64,000 nucleotides of DNA from contig NZ_JAAMPA010000002.1 in the NCBI RefSeq assembly GCF_011758655.1, positions 248,001 to 312,000 on the forward strand, read 5' to 3'. The stretch is from Modestobacter marinus (lineage in GTDB: Bacteria > Actinomycetota > Actinomycetes > Mycobacteriales > Geodermatophilaceae). The notes below the pieces were generated by a model that made no database searches, was not told the DNA's origin, and saw only the letters and a list, made by a program, of their open reading frames with translations. Position 1 is the stretch's first letter. Each line of letters begins with the position of its first letter. The position numbers and the translations under genes were made by a program. Shown here in pieces: positions 24,455-32,712 of the stretch.

Positions 24455-25294
24455 ATGGCGCAGGTCGCAGAGGCGTCGGCGAGCGCCGGTGCCGGGGGAG
24501 CGGCTCCCTCGATCGGCACCGGCGTGCGGATCGACCACCTGAGCAAGACCTTCCGGGTCGGCCGCCGCACGGTCGCCGCCCTGGAGGACGCCACCCTGTG
24601 GACGGACGAGGGCAGCTTCCTGTCGCTGCTCGGTCCCTCGGGCTGCGGCAAGTCCACGATCCTGCGGATCCTCGCGGGGCTGGAGGAGCCGACGTCCGGC
24701 TCGGCGCTCGTGGCGGGCCGGACGCCGCTGCAGCTCCGCCGCGGCAACGAGCTGGGGATCGCCTTCCAGGACTCCGCCCTGCTGCCGTGGCGGTCGGTGC
24801 TGTCCAACATCCGGCTGCCCTTCGAGGTCTCGGGACAGGAGCCGGACGACGCCCTCGTGGCCGAGCTGATCGAGCTGGTCGGCCTGCAGGGCTTCGAGAA
24901 GGCGAAGCCCGCCCAGCTGTCGGGCGGCATGCGCCAGCGCGTGTCGATCGCCCGGGCGCTGGTCGTCACCCCGTCGGTCCTGCTGCTCGACGAGCCCTTC
25001 GGCGCGCTGGACGACATGACCCGGCAGCGGCTCAACGTGGAGCTGCTGCGGATCTGGACGGAGAAGCCGGCGACCACGCTGATGGTCACCCACAGCATCT
25101 CGGAGGCGGTCTTCCTCTCCGACCAGGTCGCCGTGATGAGCGCCCGCCCCGGGCGGGTCCAGGAGGTCCTGCAGGTCGACCTGCCCCGGCCGCGGACCCC
25201 CGACCTGATGCGCACGCCGGAGTTCCACGCCCTGCACGACCGGGCCTCGGAGCTGCTGTTCGGCGGGGCGTCCACCGCACCGGGGGAGGACTGA
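24455..25294 (+). CDS. ABC transporter ATP-binding protein (nitrate/sulfonate/taurine type)
   Basis: A 279-residue ATPase: Walker [10 protein letters not shown] (about 61-69), Q-loop [11 protein letters not shown], signature LSGGMRQR, Walker [12 protein letters not shown], and the switch His in VTHSISEAV. The FQ(D/E)xxLLPW signature is typical of the SsuB/TauB group that works with NMT1-type binding proteins. It would energise import with the two permeases that follow. The start is ATG 24455, 29 bp after the binding-protein stop, with GGAGGCGACGGAGAGG upstream. Confidence 0.9.
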   Translation: MAQVAEASASAGAGGAAPSIGTGVRIDHLSKTFRVGRRTVAALEDATLWTDEGSFLSLLGPSGCGKSTILRILAGLEEPTSGSALVAGRTPLQLRRGNELGIAFQDSALLPWRSVLSNIRLPFEVSGQEPDDALVAELIELVGLQGFEKAKPAQLSGGMRQRVSIARALVVTPSVLLLDEPFGALDDMTRQRLNVELLRIWTEKPATTLMVTHSISEAVFLSDQVAVMSARPGRVQEVLQVDLPRPRTPDLMRTPEFHALHDRASELLFGGASTAPGED

Positions 25295-25296
25295 GC

Positions 25297-26085
25297 GTGC
25301 ACCTCTCGCGTGCGTCGACCCGCTCGCTGGGCACCGGGGCGGCCGGCATCCTCGCGCTGGTCGCCGTGTGGTGGCTGGCCGCCCTCACCGTGCTGTCCGG
25401 CGCCCGGGTGCCGACCCCGGACGGCGTGCTCGGCACCGCCGTCGACGCCGGATGGGGGTTCTGGTCGCTGCACTTCGGGATGACGATCCAGGAGGCCTCG
25501 GTCGGCTTCCTCTACGGCACCCTGGCCGGGCTCGTCGTCGCCTCGCTGGTGCTGCTGCTCCCCGTCGCCGAGCCGGTCCTGATGCAGGTGGCGGTGATGA
25601 GCTACTGCGTGCCCCTGGTCGCCATCGCACCGGTGCTGTTCATCGTCATCGGCAACCCGGACGAGGGTGCGCGCTCGGGCACCGCCACCGCCCTCGCCGC
25701 CCTCGCGGTCTTCTTCACCACCGTCGTCGGCACCGTGCTCGGGCTCCGCTCCGCCGACCGGGCCAGCCTCGACGTGGTGCGGGTCTTCGGCGGCGGCCGG
25801 GTCCGGCAGCTGCAGAAGGTGCAGCTGATCTCGGCCCTGCCCTCGATCCTCGCCGCCATGCGGATCGGCGCGCCGGCGGCCTTCCTCGGCGCGATCCTCG
25901 GCGAGTACGTCGGCGGGGTGCAGCGGGGCGTCGCGCTGGTCCTCAAGATCGCCCAGCAGAACGTCGACGTCGAGCAGGCGTGGGCGGTGGGGATCGGCTG
26001 CGCGCTGGTGGCCGGGACGGTCTACGCCGTCCTGGGTCTGGTCGGCCGGGTGGTCACGCCGTGGTCGAGGGGAGCGACCTCGTGA
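25297..26085 (+). CDS. ABC transporter permease 1
   Basis: A 262-residue BPD-type permease with about six helices. The cytoplasmic EAA loop that contacts the ATPase is at about residues 150-170 (DVVRVFGGGRVRQLQKVQLISALPS region). GTG 25297 is 2 bp after the ATPase stop with GGGGGAGGA upstream. Its last four bases overlap the next gene (GTGA). Two different permease subunits imply a heterodimeric channel, less common in this transporter class, where a homodimer is usual. Confidence 0.85.
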   Translation: MHLSRASTRSLGTGAAGILALVAVWWLAALTVLSGARVPTPDGVLGTAVDAGWGFWSLHFGMTIQEASVGFLYGTLAGLVVASLVLLLPVAEPVLMQVAVMSYCVPLVAIAPVLFIVIGNPDEGARSGTATALAALAVFFTTVVGTVLGLRSADRASLDVVRVFGGGRVRQLQKVQLISALPSILAAMRIGAPAAFLGAILGEYVGGVQRGVALVLKIAQQNVDVEQAWAVGIGCALVAGTVYAVLGLVGRVVTPWSRGATS

Positions 26086-26921
26086 GCACGGTGCTGCCCG
26101 GCACCGACCGGGTCCCCGGCGCGACCGGCTCGCTGCTGCGGTCCGCGCTCCGTCAGGTCGCCACCACCGTGCTGGTGCTCGGCGTGGTGGTGCTCCTCTG
26201 GATCGCCGCGCTGCGGGTCTGGGACGTCTCGCCCTACGTGGGCAAGACCCCGGCGGAGGTGTGGACCAGCCTGTTCGGGGACGCCGACTCCGCGGAGCTG
26301 CGCGCGGAGATCTGGGGCCTGCTCCAGCAGACGCTGGTCGACGCCGCCGTCGGGTTCGCCGCCGGCATGCTGACCGCGATCGTGCTGGCGGCGGTCGTCG
26401 TGCGGTACCGGCTGCTGGAGGGGGCGGTGATGCCGGTCGCGGTGGTGCTGCAGACCGTCCCGCTCATCGCGCTGGCGCCCATCCTGATCCTGCTCGTCGG
26501 CCGCGGGTACGCCGTCGTCGCGCTCATGAGCGCGATCGTCGTCCTCTTCCCGGCCCTGGTGAACATCGTGGCCGGCCTGCGCTCGGTCACCCCGCAGATG
26601 CGGGACCTGGTGCTCGTCTACGGCGGGTCACCGTCGACCGTGCTGCTCAAGGTGGGCTTCCCCTCCGCGCTGCCCGCGCTGTTCGCCTCCGTGCGGATCG
26701 CGGTGCCCGGTGCGCTGACCGGCGCGCTGCTCGCGGAGTGGCTGGCGACCGGGAAGGGCATCGGGTACGCCGTCGTGTCCGCCGCCAACCGGTCGCAGAA
26801 CACCCGCGTCTGGGCGCTGGTCGTGGCCATCACCCTGACCGCGCTGCTGCTCTACCTCGTCGCCCAGCTGCTCGAGACGGCGGTGCTCAGCCGGTTCGGG
26901 CGCGCGGCGGTCCGACGGTGA
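26082..26921 (+). CDS. ABC transporter permease 2
   Basis: A 279-residue permease with six or seven helices and the EAA-loop sequence DLVLVYGGSPSTVLLKVGFPSALPALFAS at about 180-208, where the conserved Gly is followed by the coupling-helix Pro. It is paralogous to permease 1. GTG 26082 overlaps the preceding stop by 4 nt, and its own TGA overlaps the GTG of the deaminase gene in the same way, so all are translationally coupled. Confidence 0.85.
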   Translation: MSTVLPGTDRVPGATGSLLRSALRQVATTVLVLGVVVLLWIAALRVWDVSPYVGKTPAEVWTSLFGDADSAELRAEIWGLLQQTLVDAAVGFAAGMLTAIVLAAVVVRYRLLEGAVMPVAVVLQTVPLIALAPILILLVGRGYAVVALMSAIVVLFPALVNIVAGLRSVTPQMRDLVLVYGGSPSTVLLKVGFPSALPALFASVRIAVPGALTGALLAEWLATGKGIGYAVVSAANRSQNTRVWALVVAITLTALLLYLVAQLLETAVLSRFGRAAVRR

Positions 26922-28009
26922 GCCTGGCGACCGGGGTGCACTCCACCCCCGTGCCCGCCGACCCGGCCATCGACGCGATGGTCACCGCGCTGCCGAAGGT
27001 CAGCCTGCACTGCCACCTCATCGGCAGCGTCGCGCCGCAGACCGTGCTCGACCTGGCCCGGAAGCACGGCATCGCGCTCGGCCGGTCGGCGGAGGAGCTG
27101 TACGACCACCACAGCTACGCCGACCTCGCCGAGTTCCTCCGCGTGCTGGACGTGGTCGGCTCGCTGATCCGCGACGTCGACGACTTCCACCGGGTCGCCT
27201 ACGAGTCCCTGACCGCCGGTGGCGCCGACCACGGGGTGCTCTACCGGGAGGTGCACCTGAGCCCGCCCGGCCACCCCGGGGTGCCCTACCCCCGGATCGT
27301 GGAGGGCGTCCTCGCCGGGGCCCGGGACGCGGAGGCCGACACCGGTGTCCGGGCCGCCTTCGTCGTCGGTCTCTGCCGGGAGCGCAGCGGCGTCGCCGCC
27401 GTCGAGCTGGTCGAGCAGGTGGTGGAGCACCGCGCCGACGAGGTGCTCGGCATCGGGCTCGACTACGCCGAGGTCGCCGGGCCGCCGGGCCGGTTCGTCG
27501 AGGCCTACCGGCTGGCGGCGCGGCACGGCCTGCAGCGGACGGCGCACTCGGAGTCCGGCCCGCCGCAGCACATCGAGGTCCTGCTCGACCAGCTCGGCTG
27601 CAGCCGGGTCGACCACGGCTACCACGTGGTGGACGACCCGGTCCTCACCGCGCGGTGCGTGGCCGAGCGGGTGCCGTTCACCTGCACGCCGGTCAGCTCC
27701 GACATCGGTCGCTACTCCGGGAGCGGGGACGGCAGCCACCGCCGGATCGCGGAGATGGTCGACGCCGGGCTCTGCGTGACCGTCGACAGCGACGACCCAC
27801 CCATGTTCGGCACCGACCCGACGCACGACTACCGCGTGCTCGCGCACGCGCTCGGCTACCGCCGCGACCAGCTGGCCGCGTTCACCCGCAACGCCGTCGA
27901 GGCCTGCTGGCTCGACGAGACGGACAAGGCCGGCCTGCGCGCGCGGGTCGATGCCGTCGTGGCCACCACCCCCGACGCACCCCCACCCCTCATGGAGGAC
28001 CGAGCATGA
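26918..28009 (+). CDS. Adenosine-deaminase-family aminohydrolase with variant catalytic motif
   Basis: A 363-residue amidohydrolase of the adenosine/adenine deaminase group. Metal ligands are visible: LHCHL (His31, His33), the His of TAHSE (His210), and the Asp of VDSDDPPMFG. RVDHGYH carries the catalytic His. Canonical members have H-A-G-E, with the proton-shuttling Glu three residues after His; here the Glu is only two after (H-S-E-S), one residue shorter. The substrate may therefore differ from adenosine, and activity is uncertain. Deamination of an imported amino-purine or pyrimidine would release ammonia, which fits the GlnR-like box. GTG 26918 overlaps the permease stop; its TGA overlaps the next ATG. 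Confidence 0.8.
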   Translation: MSLATGVHSTPVPADPAIDAMVTALPKVSLHCHLIGSVAPQTVLDLARKHGIALGRSAEELYDHHSYADLAEFLRVLDVVGSLIRDVDDFHRVAYESLTAGGADHGVLYREVHLSPPGHPGVPYPRIVEGVLAGARDAEADTGVRAAFVVGLCRERSGVAAVELVEQVVEHRADEVLGIGLDYAEVAGPPGRFVEAYRLAARHGLQRTAHSESGPPQHIEVLLDQLGCSRVDHGYHVVDDPVLTARCVAERVPFTCTPVSSDIGRYSGSGDGSHRRIAEMVDAGLCVTVDSDDPPMFGTDPTHDYRVLAHALGYRRDQLAAFTRNAVEACWLDETDKAGLRARVDAVVATTPDAPPPLMEDRA

Positions 28010-29052
28010 CCAGCGCGTTCCACGTCCCGACCGTCGACATCTCCTCCTACGTCGGCGCCGGCACCCCGCAGGAGCGCGCCGCCACGGCGGCGGCCTTCGA
28101 CGAGGCAGCCCGCACCGTGGGCTTCGTCCAGGTGCTCGGCCACGGCGTCCCGACCGCCGTCACCGACGCGTTCGCCGCCGCCCTCGACGAGTTCTTCCTC
28201 CTCCCGCTGGAGGTGAAGAAGCAGTACCGCACGCCGCCGGAGGTCAACCGGGGCTACGCACCACCGAAGACGGAGTCGCTCAGCCTCAGCCTCGGGCTCG
28301 CGCCGTCCAACCGGATGCACGACTTCTTCGAGGCCTTCAACGTCGGGGCCGCGGTGTCGGACTTCCCCGGCCTCGACCTGCCCGCGGCCGACTACCCGGA
28401 GAACGTCTGGCCGGCCGAGGCCCCGTCGTTCCGCAGCGCCGTCTCGGCCTACTCCGCCGAGGCCTCCCGCGTGGCCCGGACCCTGACGTCGGTGTTCGCC
28501 GACGCGCTCGGCCTGCCTGCCGGCTTCTTCGAGCAGTACACCGACCACAGCCTCGACGTGCTGCGGATGAACAACTACGCCCTCGAGCCCGGCGCGCTGG
28601 AGCTCGACGGCGACCTGACCGGCATGGGGGAGCACACCGACTACGGCATCGTCACCGTGCTGTGGGCCGACCAGGTCGCCGGCCTGCAGGTGCTCGGGCG
28701 CGACGGGGGCTGGCACGACGTCCAGCCCGCCGACGGCGCGCTGCTGATCAACCTGGGCGACCTGATGGCGCGGTGGACCAACGAGCGCTGGATGTCGACC
28801 CTGCACCGGGTCAAGCCGCCGATCGTGGACGGCAGCATCCAGCGGCGGCGCAGCGCGGCGTTCTTCCACGACGGCAACGTCGACGCCGTCATCGAGACCC
28901 TGCCGACCTGCGTGGGCGACGGGTCGCCGTACCCGCCGATCACCGTGGGGGAGCACATCCGCGCCAAGCTCGCCGGCTCCCGGGCGGGCGTGGCCAACAC
29001 CGAGGCCGAGCGTGAGGCCGCCCGGGTGCTGGCGGCGCAGGGCAGCGCCTGA
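28006..29052 (+). CDS. 2-oxoglutarate/Fe(II)-dependent oxygenase (isopenicillin-N-synthase family)
   Basis: A 348-residue non-haem iron oxygenase. The N-terminal DIOX_N part reads VPTVDISSYVG and GFVQVLGHGVP. The iron facial triad is HTD (in GMGEHTDYG, about residue 210) and the distal His in STLHRV, with the 2-oxoglutarate Arg in RRRSAAFF. Relatives include thymine 7-hydroxylase, xanthine-oxidising and gibberellin/cytokinin-type enzymes. In this operon an oxidative dealkylation or ring hydroxylation before or after deamination is the natural guess, but that is inference. ATG 28006 has GGAGG upstream and overlaps the deaminase stop by 4 nt. Confidence 0.85.
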   Translation: MTSAFHVPTVDISSYVGAGTPQERAATAAAFDEAARTVGFVQVLGHGVPTAVTDAFAAALDEFFLLPLEVKKQYRTPPEVNRGYAPPKTESLSLSLGLAPSNRMHDFFEAFNVGAAVSDFPGLDLPAADYPENVWPAEAPSFRSAVSAYSAEASRVARTLTSVFADALGLPAGFFEQYTDHSLDVLRMNNYALEPGALELDGDLTGMGEHTDYGIVTVLWADQVAGLQVLGRDGGWHDVQPADGALLINLGDLMARWTNERWMSTLHRVKPPIVDGSIQRRRSAAFFHDGNVDAVIETLPTCVGDGSPYPPITVGEHIRAKLAGSRAGVANTEAEREAARVLAAQGSA

Positions 29053-29083
29053 GGGCCGCGGCGTCCCCGACCGCGACGGGGCG

Positions 29084-30784
29084 TCAGTGCGGCCCCTCGC
29101 GCTCGGGTTCGGGTCTCGGCGGTCCCGCCTGCCGTTGCCGGTCCTCCGTGAGGTAGCCGCTGACGAGCTGCTCGGCGGTCGAGGCGGTGGCGGTGGAGCC
29201 GGTGACCGCCGAGACGAACTGGGGCCCGCTGAGCGTGGCGAGCTCGGTGTCCTCGAGGGCGTGGACGGTCGCCGTCCGCGGCACCGCCTGGAGCAGGGCG
29301 ATCTCGCCGAACGCCGCTCCGGGCCCCAGCCGGCGGATCTCGTACCCGTCGTCGAGGACGGCCACCTGGCCGGACTCGATGACGTAGAACCCGTCGCCGG
29401 GATCGCCCTTGCGGAACACGTCGGTCCCCGCCGGGACGCGGGTGCGGCCCAGGCGCATCGCCAGGCTCTCGATGGCCGGGACGGGCAGCAGGCGGAGCAT
29501 GCCGACCCGGCGCAGCAGCACGATCCGGTCCCGCCGGACGCCGATGTCGGCATCGATCGCCCGCAGCGCGGCCCAGCGTGCGGCGACCGCCAGCGGCAGG
29601 ACGGCTCCGGTGGCGATCAGGGCGCCCGTGTCGCCCAGCGCGGCGAGGAGGAACGGGACCGCCAGGGAGCCGAGGGCCAGCGCCAGCGAGAACACCGCCT
29701 CGGTCAGGGCCAGGACCCGCGCGAGCGTCTGGTCGGGGACGAGTCGCTGCAGCAGGGTGAACCCGGTGACGTCGACGAGTGCGTTGGCGGCACCGATGAC
29801 GACGAAGGCGCCGACCGCGACGGCGTCGCCCGTCACCAGGCCGATGAGGACGATCGGCAGGCCCCACAGCGCGACCCCGGCACCGAAGAGGGTGCCGAGG
29901 CGGGCGCTCCCGGCCGCGCCGATCGACGCCAGCGCCGCTGCCAGGCCGCCGACCCCGAACGCCGCCCAGAGGACCCCGACCCCGGGGCGGCCCAGGTCGG
30001 TGACCTCCACGGCCACCACCACGGCCAGCACGGTCAGCGCGCCGCGCACCACGCACTGCGCGCCGCCCAGCACGATCACCTCCAGCGCGCGGGGCCGGCG
30101 ACGGAGCTCCCGCAGGCCGTCGACCACGTCGTCGACCACCCCGGTGCGAGGGGGCTGCTCGGCGGCGGCAGCGCGCGGCGACTCGTAGCGCAACCGGGCA
30201 GCGAGGACCCCGGCCGCACCGGCCAGCAACGCCACCGCCGCGAACGCGGCCGCCGGGTCGTACGCCACGAGCAGCGCAGCCGCGGCGAGGGGGCCGATGA
30301 GCGCGGCCGCACCGTCCAGGATGGCCCGGATCGCGTTCACCCCGGTGAGCTCGTCCGGGGCGGTGCACAGCATGGGGAACAGCGCCGCGAGCACCGGCCG
30401 GTAGGCCGCGTGGCAGACCGTCGACAGGGTCAGCAGGGCGTAGACCGCGACCGGCTGGGCGACGGCGACCGCCGCCCCCGCCGCGGTGCCCGCCCGGAGC
30501 GCGCAGGCGACGACGAGCAGCTGCCGGCGCGAGACGCGGTCGGCCAGCACCCCCAACCACGGGAGCGCGACCGTCGCCGGCAGCACGCGCAGGAACCCGA
30601 CCAGGCCCACACCGGCCGCGCCGTCCTGGTCGAACGCGTACACCGTCATCGCCGACAGGAACAGGAACTCGCCCGTCCAGGCCGACAGCGACGACAACTG
30701 CGCGAGCCGGAGGTTCCGGTTGCGGGTCACCGATGCCCAGGCGTCGCGGTAGGAGCCCGCCACGGCGCGGACGCTAACAGCCAC
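29084..30784 (-). CDS. MFS transporter with C-terminal cyclic-nucleotide-binding domain
   Basis: A 566-residue fusion. Residues 10-420 form a 12-helix MFS transporter (FLRVLPATVALPWLGVLADRVSRRQ is the loop 2-3 region). Residues 440-545 are a cyclic-nucleotide-binding domain: VFRKGDPGDGFYVIESGQVAVLD region, then the phosphate-binding cassette FGEIALL..VPRTATV with the needed Glu and Arg. It ends in a charged tail. Transport would thus be gated by cAMP or cGMP. GTG 30784 was chosen; GTG 30763 is an alternative and neither has a strong ribosome site. It lies 65 bp downstream of a cyclase-like gene on the same strand. Confidence 0.8.
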   Translation of the reverse strand: MAVSVRAVAGSYRDAWASVTRNRNLRLAQLSSLSAWTGEFLFLSAMTVYAFDQDGAAGVGLVGFLRVLPATVALPWLGVLADRVSRRQLLVVACALRAGTAAGAAVAVAQPVAVYALLTLSTVCHAAYRPVLAALFPMLCTAPDELTGVNAIRAILDGAAALIGPLAAAALLVAYDPAAAFAAVALLAGAAGVLAARLRYESPRAAAAEQPPRTGVVDDVVDGLRELRRRPRALEVIVLGGAQCVVRGALTVLAVVVAVEVTDLGRPGVGVLWAAFGVGGLAAALASIGAAGSARLGTLFGAGVALWGLPIVLIGLVTGDAVAVGAFVVIGAANALVDVTGFTLLQRLVPDQTLARVLALTEAVFSLALALGSLAVPFLLAALGDTGALIATGAVLPLAVAARWAALRAIDADIGVRRDRIVLLRRVGMLRLLPVPAIESLAMRLGRTRVPAGTDVFRKGDPGDGFYVIESGQVAVLDDGYEIRRLGPGAAFGEIALLQAVPRTATVHALEDTELATLSGPQFVSAVTGSTATASTAEQLVSGYLTEDRQRQAGPPRPEPEREGPH

Positions 30785-30849
30785 GTCACCGCACCGGCGC
30801 CGGATCGGACGCCGTCTCTCCGGACGCCTCGCTGCTCGGCGAGCGGATC

Positions 30850-31569
30850 TCAGGTGGCTGACGCCAGCGACCGCACCCGGCGGCGGGGCAGGACGTGGGG
30901 GAGCCCCCGGCCCACCATGTCGAAGGTGGCACCGAGGCGCAGCAGCAGCGACGGGGCCGGCAGGTCCGCGAGGGGTGCGGCGATGTCCTCGACGTCGATG
31001 TAGAAGCTGCGCACCGGCCCGATGCCCTCGAGGTCCTGCGCGATCTCGTGGGCGACCAGCTCGGCGGAGGCCGGGCCGCCGTTGGCGTAGAGGTCGTCGG
31101 TGACGAGGAGGTACTCCGGCACCGTGACCGGGTTCTTGAGCAGGCGGTGGACGTAGATCACGTCCATGCCGACCAGCTTCTTCCGGCGCCGGATCGTCTG
31201 GGTGGCGACGTCGCCGACGTGCGCGACGAACTTCAGCTTCAGCGCGCTGGTCCGCGTGCAGCTCCCGCAGGGGCACATGTTGAGCTCGATCAGCCGGCGC
31301 TGCGCGTGGAAGGAGCTGTGCATGGCGACGGCGGTACGCGTGAGGGCGGTCAGCGTCGCAGCTCCGTCCAGCCCGTCGGCGTCCCGGGCCAGGAAGGCCG
31401 CGTCACCCTCGATCTCGATCAGGTCGAACCCCCGCGCGGCGTCGACGACCTTGTCGAGCAGCCGCTTGGTGGCCGCCTCGGCGTGCCCCAGCATGCTGCG
31501 GTGGTACTGCATGTACTCCGTGTAGCCGCCGATGTCGGCGATCAGCAGCAGCGCACGCTGGGTGGCCAT
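30850..31569 (-). CDS. DUF2652 / class III nucleotidyl-cyclase-like protein
   Basis: A 239-residue protein resembling the class III adenylate/guanylate cyclase fold. LLLIADIGGYTEYM gives the first metal Asp (A-D-I-x-G-[FY]-T), and IEIEGDAAFLA the second (x-x-G-D). The Lys normally just before GD is Glu here, and later substrate residues are not evident, so activity is doubtful. A CPCGSC pair of cysteines (about residues 99-104) is unusual for cyclases and may bind metal. ATG 31569 starts the gene. The downstream partner carries a cyclic-nucleotide-binding domain. Confidence 0.7.
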   Translation of the reverse strand: MATQRALLLIADIGGYTEYMQYHRSMLGHAEAATKRLLDKVVDAARGFDLIEIEGDAAFLARDADGLDGAATLTALTRTAVAMHSSFHAQRRLIELNMCPCGSCTRTSALKLKFVAHVGDVATQTIRRRKKLVGMDVIYVHRLLKNPVTVPEYLLVTDDLYANGGPASAELVAHEIAQDLEGIGPVRSFYIDVEDIAAPLADLPAPSLLLRLGATFDMVGRGLPHVLPRRRVRSLASAT

Positions 31570-31780
31570 GGGCGGACCGTAGACCCACCGGGCGGCCCGT
31601 GGCGGACATCGCCGTCGCGCGATGGCGGTTCACCGGAGCCGGGCGGCGCCGAGATGGCGGTCCCACTCGGCGAGGTGCTCGGCGACGGGGCCGGCGCACG
31701 GACGCCGGAGACGACTGCGCGCCGCGTGGAGGAGGTGCTCACCTCATTCGCCTGACGGCGACGAACAGCGCCTGTCCGGG

Positions 31781-31786
31781 CACACT
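31781..31786 (+). promoter_or_regulatory. Possible -10 for a leaderless regulator transcript
   Basis: CACACT lies 6 nt before GTG 31793, which lacks a ribosome-binding site. This fits a leaderless start, but the hexamer matches only the A and final T of TAnnnT and no -35 is evident. Confidence 0.35.
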
Positions 31787-31792
31787 CGGGCC

Positions 31793-32647
31793 GTGACAGG
31801 TCAGGAGTTCGGCGCCGCGGTGCGCCACCTGCGGGAGGGCACCGACCCCGTGGCGGTCGGCCTGCCGGCGGGCGGCCGGCGGGTGCCCGGGTTGCGGCGG
31901 GAGGAGCTCGGTGAGCTCGCCGGGACGTCCGCGGACTACGTCCGCCGGCTGGAACAGGGGCGGAGCCACCCCTCGGCCGGTGTGGTGCGGGCCATCGCCC
32001 GGGCCCTGCGGGTGAGCCGCGCGGACTACGAGCGGCTCTCCGCGCTCGCCGGGTACGCCGCCGCGGACGGGCAGGTGCCGACCGACGTCGGGCCGGGTGC
32101 GACGCGACTGCTGGAACGGTTCCCGGACACCCCGATGATCGTCACCGATGCGGCGATGAACGTCGTCGCGGTCAACAGCGGGCTCCTGGCCCTGGAGCAC
32201 TGGGACCTCACCGGGGAGCGGTGGGACTGGAACGTGGCCTGGCGCATCTTCTGCCACCCATTCGCGGCCTTCCAGCAGTCCAGGGCCGACGCGACCACGC
32301 ACGAGACGATCCAGGTGGCCCAGCTGAGAGCCGCGCTGCTGCGCTACCCCGCCGATGCCGCGCTCGCCGGCATGGTGGACGAGATGCGGTCCCGGAGCCG
32401 GCGGTTCGACACGCTGTGGCGGGCACCGCGTCCGGTGGAGGTCTACGAGAGCAGCGCGAGGTTCACCCAGTCCGACGGGGACTCCGTCACGCTGGCCGGG
32501 AACCTGATCGCGATCCCCGGTGACGACCTGGCGGCGGTGATGCTGACCGCGGCGCCGGGTTCCCGCGACGCGACCCGGCTGGCGGAGGTGGTCGGTGCAA
32601 CCGACGGACCGGCGGTCGTCAAGGTGGGCCAGTCCGGCCCAGGATGA
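31793..32647 (+). CDS. XRE/MmyB-type helix-turn-helix regulator
   Basis: A 284-residue regulator. The HTH domain at 10-75 has the actinobacterial hallmark RVPGLRREELGELAG..ADYVRRLEQGR. The C-terminal 180 residues match the MmyB-like ligand-binding domain (DTPMIVTDAAMNVVAVNSG at about 105, WNVAWRIFCHP), a PAS-like fold that may bind a fatty acid. In many genomes such regulators control the adjacent oxidoreductase, and here a quinone-oxidoreductase-like gene follows after 65 bp on the same strand. The start is GTG 31793; no ribosome site is present. Confidence 0.85.
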   Translation: MTGQEFGAAVRHLREGTDPVAVGLPAGGRRVPGLRREELGELAGTSADYVRRLEQGRSHPSAGVVRAIARALRVSRADYERLSALAGYAAADGQVPTDVGPGATRLLERFPDTPMIVTDAAMNVVAVNSGLLALEHWDLTGERWDWNVAWRIFCHPFAAFQQSRADATTHETIQVAQLRAALLRYPADAALAGMVDEMRSRSRRFDTLWRAPRPVEVYESSARFTQSDGDSVTLAGNLIAIPGDDLAAVMLTAAPGSRDATRLAEVVGATDGPAVVKVGQSGPG

Positions 32648-32712
32648 CCGGCGCGGGACCTGCGAGGTTGGGAGCCGTTCCCCACGGCACACCCCAGAGA
32701 GCAGGTCCAGCG

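Noticed and set aside
31654-31755. 33-codon ORF ending in RRVEEVLTSFA, in the intergenic region between the DUF2652 and HTH genes
   Set aside because: It resembles a protein tail by codon use, but there is no ribosome site and no identifiable homology; too short to support.
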